Of a stretch of DNA of 54,923 nucleotides, positions 52,895 through 54,923 are shown in pieces; position 1 is the stretch's first letter; each line of letters opens with the position of its first letter. The notes under the pieces are model-generated. The model saw only the letters and a program-made list of their open reading frames with translations, was not told where the DNA came from and searched no databases. Source of the DNA: Winogradskyella sp. (GTDB taxonomy: Bacteria; Bacteroidota; Bacteroidia; Flavobacteriales; Flavobacteriaceae); the NCBI RefSeq assembly GCF_028289625.1, contig NZ_JANQOM010000008.1, positions 1 through 54,923 on the forward strand, in the 5' to 3' direction. The translations under genes and the position numbers were made by a program.

Positions 52895-54923
52895 TTGAAA
52901 AAGAAATTCCCAACATACAAACAAACAGAAGCCAAGGACTGCGGTCCAACCTGCATTAAAATTATTGCCAAACATTACGGCAAGACCATAAATACTCAAG
53001 AGCTAAGACAACTGAGCGAAACCACAAGAGAAGGCAGTAGCTTAATGGGTATAAGTGATGCCGCCGAATCCATAGGATTTCGTTCCCTAGGTATAAAGCT
53101 GGCTTTTAATAAGCTGTTGGAAGCACCCTTACCTTCTATCGTCCATTGGAATAAAAACCATTACGTCGTTGTTTACAAGATTAAAAACGATACTGTTTAT
53201 GTTTCTGACCCAGCACATGGCTTAATTACCTACGGTAAACAAGAATTCTTGAAGCATTGGATAGGCAACAATGTCAATGAAAACACCGAAGAGGGCATTG
53301 CCTTAATTGTAGAACCCACACCAAAATTCTATACATCTGAATTTGAGGATAATGAGGACTTTGGTTTTGGCTTTATTTTTAAATACCTATATAAGTACAA
53401 AAAATTTATAGTTCAGTTAATCATTGGATTAGTAGCTGGTAGTTTACTTCAGCTTGTACTTCCATTTTTAACCCAGAGTATTGTTGATGTAGGAATTCAA
53501 AATCAAGATTTAAACTTTGTGTACCTCATTCTATTTGCCCAATTAGCGTTATTTATCGGTAAGGCATCTTTAGAGATTATAAGAAGCTGGATACTTCTAC
53601 ATCTTAGTACTCGGATAAATATTTCTTTAATCTCGGACTTTTTTATAAAATTGATGAAACTGCCTATTTCTTATTTTGATGTGAGAATGACTGGTGATTT
53701 GTTGCAGCGAATCAATGACCATAAGCGTATAGAGCGAATCCTTACTACCTCATCATTAACAATCATATTCTCATTTTTCAACCTCGTTGTCTTTAGCCTT
53801 GTATTGGCATATTATAGCCTACAAATATTTGGAGTTTTTATACTTGGTAGTATTCTGTACATAATTTGGGTATTATTTTTCTTCAAAAAGCGTAAAGAAC
53901 TAGATTATAAACGCTTTTCTCAAGTTAGTGAAGAACAAAGTAAAGTCATTGAACTTATTAATGGCATGCAGGAAATTAAGTTGCACAATGCAGAACGGCG
54001 CATGCGTTGGAACTGGGAATACGTCCAAGCTAAACTCTTTAAAATTGCTTCAAAAAATCTTGCTTTGGAACAAACACAAAGCGTAGGTTCAAATTTTATA
54101 AATGAACTCAAAAATATGTTCATTACCATACTATCTGCAACTTTGGTTATTGAAGGCGATATCACTCTTGGAATGATGATGGCCATAAGTTATATGGTGG
54201 GACAACTCAATGGGCCTATTATTCAGCTTATTTCTTTTTTAAGAGAGGTGCAAGATGCCAAAATCTCTATTGAGCGTCTTGGTGAAATTCATGACATGGA
54301 GGATGAAGAAAACCCTGAAGACCATAAAATCACTACAATCCCAGAAAATAAAGACATACAGCTAAACAATGTATCGTTTAGGTATACAGGTGGCTTAGAA
54401 CCGGTTATAAAAAACCTCTCCTTAACCATACCTTCAAATAAAACAACTGCAATTGTAGGTTCGAGCGGCAGCGGCAAAACAACCTTAATGAAACTATTGT
54501 TAAGATTTTATGATGTTGATCAAGGAGATATACATATAGGACCCTTTAATATCAACAATATATCCCAAAGAACCTGGAGAGCCAACTGTGGAGTAGTAAT
54601 GCAAGAAGGTTACATCTTTAATGACACTATTGCCAATAATATTGCAGTTGGCGAGGATTATATAGATATAGACCGATTAAAGCATGCCATAGATGTTGCC
54701 AACATTTCAGATTACATTGACCAATTACCATTAAGTTATAACACTAAAATAGGAAGTGAAGGTACGGGTTTAAGCACTGGTCAAAAACAAAGACTACTTA
54801 TTGCTAGATCCGTTTATAAAAACCCCAAGTTTCTATTCTTTGATGAAGCTACCTCTGCACTAGATGCTAATAATGAAAAGACCATTATGGAAAATCTCAA
54901 TACGTTTTTTGAGAATAAGACAG
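52895..54923 (+). CDS. C39-peptidase ABC exporter (PCAT), C-terminal end outside window
   Basis: 676 codons are present and the frame continues past the window edge. The start is TTG 52895, as no in-frame ATG follows an upstream stop at 52844. Residues 1-135 are a C39 peptidase with QTEAKDCGPTC (catalytic Cys16), His89 in NHYVVVYK and Asp105 in SDPAHG. Six transmembrane helices follow (about 160-435), then the ATPase with Walker A GSSGSGKTT, signature LSTGQKQRL and Walker B FFDEATSALD, all intact. It should cleave the double-glycine leader and export the core peptide. The terminal H-loop is beyond the edge. An HlyD adaptor gene may follow. Confidence 0.93.
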   Translation, partial: MKKKFPTYKQTEAKDCGPTCIKIIAKHYGKTINTQELRQLSETTREGSSLMGISDAAESIGFRSLGIKLAFNKLLEAPLPSIVHWNKNHYVVVYKIKNDTVYVSDPAHGLITYGKQEFLKHWIGNNVNENTEEGIALIVEPTPKFYTSEFEDNEDFGFGFIFKYLYKYKKFIVQLIIGLVAGSLLQLVLPFLTQSIVDVGIQNQDLNFVYLILFAQLALFIGKASLEIIRSWILLHLSTRINISLISDFFIKLMKLPISYFDVRMTGDLLQRINDHKRIERILTTSSLTIIFSFFNLVVFSLVLAYYSLQIFGVFILGSILYIIWVLFFFKKRKELDYKRFSQVSEEQSKVIELINGMQEIKLHNAERRMRWNWEYVQAKLFKIASKNLALEQTQSVGSNFINELKNMFITILSATLVIEGDITLGMMMAISYMVGQLNGPIIQLISFLREVQDAKISIERLGEIHDMEDEENPEDHKITTIPENKDIQLNNVSFRYTGGLEPVIKNLSLTIPSNKTTAIVGSSGSGKTTLMKLLLRFYDVDQGDIHIGPFNINNISQRTWRANCGVVMQEGYIFNDTIANNIAVGEDYIDIDRLKHAIDVANISDYIDQLPLSYNTKIGSEGTGLSTGQKQRLLIARSVYKNPKFLFFDEATSALDANNEKTIMENLNTFFENKT

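Noticed and set aside
54289..54477. Minus-strand open frames opposite the C39 exporter (also 53920-54186)
   Set aside because: Shadows of the exporter's coding sequence.

Overview
The window reads as chromosomal DNA of a member of the Flavobacteriaceae (phylum Bacteroidota), most likely a marine genus. The evidence is the low G+C content, the absence of Shine-Dalgarno sequences, repeated Bacteroidetes-type promoter elements (TTG then TAnnTTTG), and typical flavobacterial proteins (DUF4136 and DUF1569 families, a large alpha-2-macroglobulin, an HPRT-adenylate kinase fusion, a CHAT-domain protein). I infer the genus range only from gene content. There are no rRNA or tRNA genes, IS elements, phage genes or CRISPR arrays. 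No gene-free stretch exceeds 300 bases except 29315-29685, which holds a dead potassium-channel gene.

Region 1 (1-9.4 kb) is housekeeping: the rpsL-rpsG-fusA operon on the minus strand with its own promoter, an Omp85-family outer-membrane protein, rlmB, a rhomboid protease, rarA, and a tightly packed minus-strand run (radC, a divergent polysaccharide deacetylase, a YjjG-like HAD phosphatase, a secreted Lys/Glu-rich protein).

Region 2 (9.4-15.6 kb) is accessory: a DUF1569 protein and a PaiB-like protein joined by a TAATG overlap, a Tat-type dienelactone hydrolase, a methyltransferase with membrane segments, a Crp/Fnr regulator followed by an Fnr-like palindrome and a four-helix membrane protein, a lipoprotein, and mpl. 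A C-terminal fragment of a paralogue of that lipoprotein survives at 12236-12349.

Region 3 (15.7-22 kb) is a minus-strand export operon: TetR regulator, ABC subunit, HlyD adaptor, TolC channel. The ABC subunit keeps Walker A but appears to have lost the other ATPase motifs. A TPR protein follows.

Region 4 (22-36.7 kb) holds a 2085-residue thioester alpha-2-macroglobulin with a REP-like repeat inside its reading frame, DoxX, a DUF4136 lipoprotein, the channel pseudogene, obgE, the hpt-adk fusion gene, purK-purE with a clean terminator, an M3 oligopeptidase, and a probable membrane-anchored LAS-type metallopeptidase. Region 5 (36.7-46.3 kb) contains a GbsR/MarR regulator with a palindrome over its promoter, two related small membrane proteins, methyltransferases, an ECF sigma factor with a tiny anti-sigma candidate, a UbiA-like protein, gcvP, and a ketosynthase III-methyltransferase-glycosyltransferase run.

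Region 6 (46.3 kb to the end) is the most interesting. An ECF sigma factor and a membrane TPR protein (anti-sigma candidate) diverge from a lipoprotein with a possible inhibitor-I9-like fold and a secreted TPR-CHAT caspase-like protein. Next come a C39-like/VKOR/thioredoxin fusion, a 62-residue double-glycine precursor peptide with two core cysteines, and a C39-peptidase ABC exporter that runs off the window. The peptide gene is preceded by a 57-nt sequence that folds perfectly as a three-way junction and is bracketed by two terminator-like hairpins. I infer a regulated, disulfide-bonded peptide export system, possibly tied to the CHAT protease.
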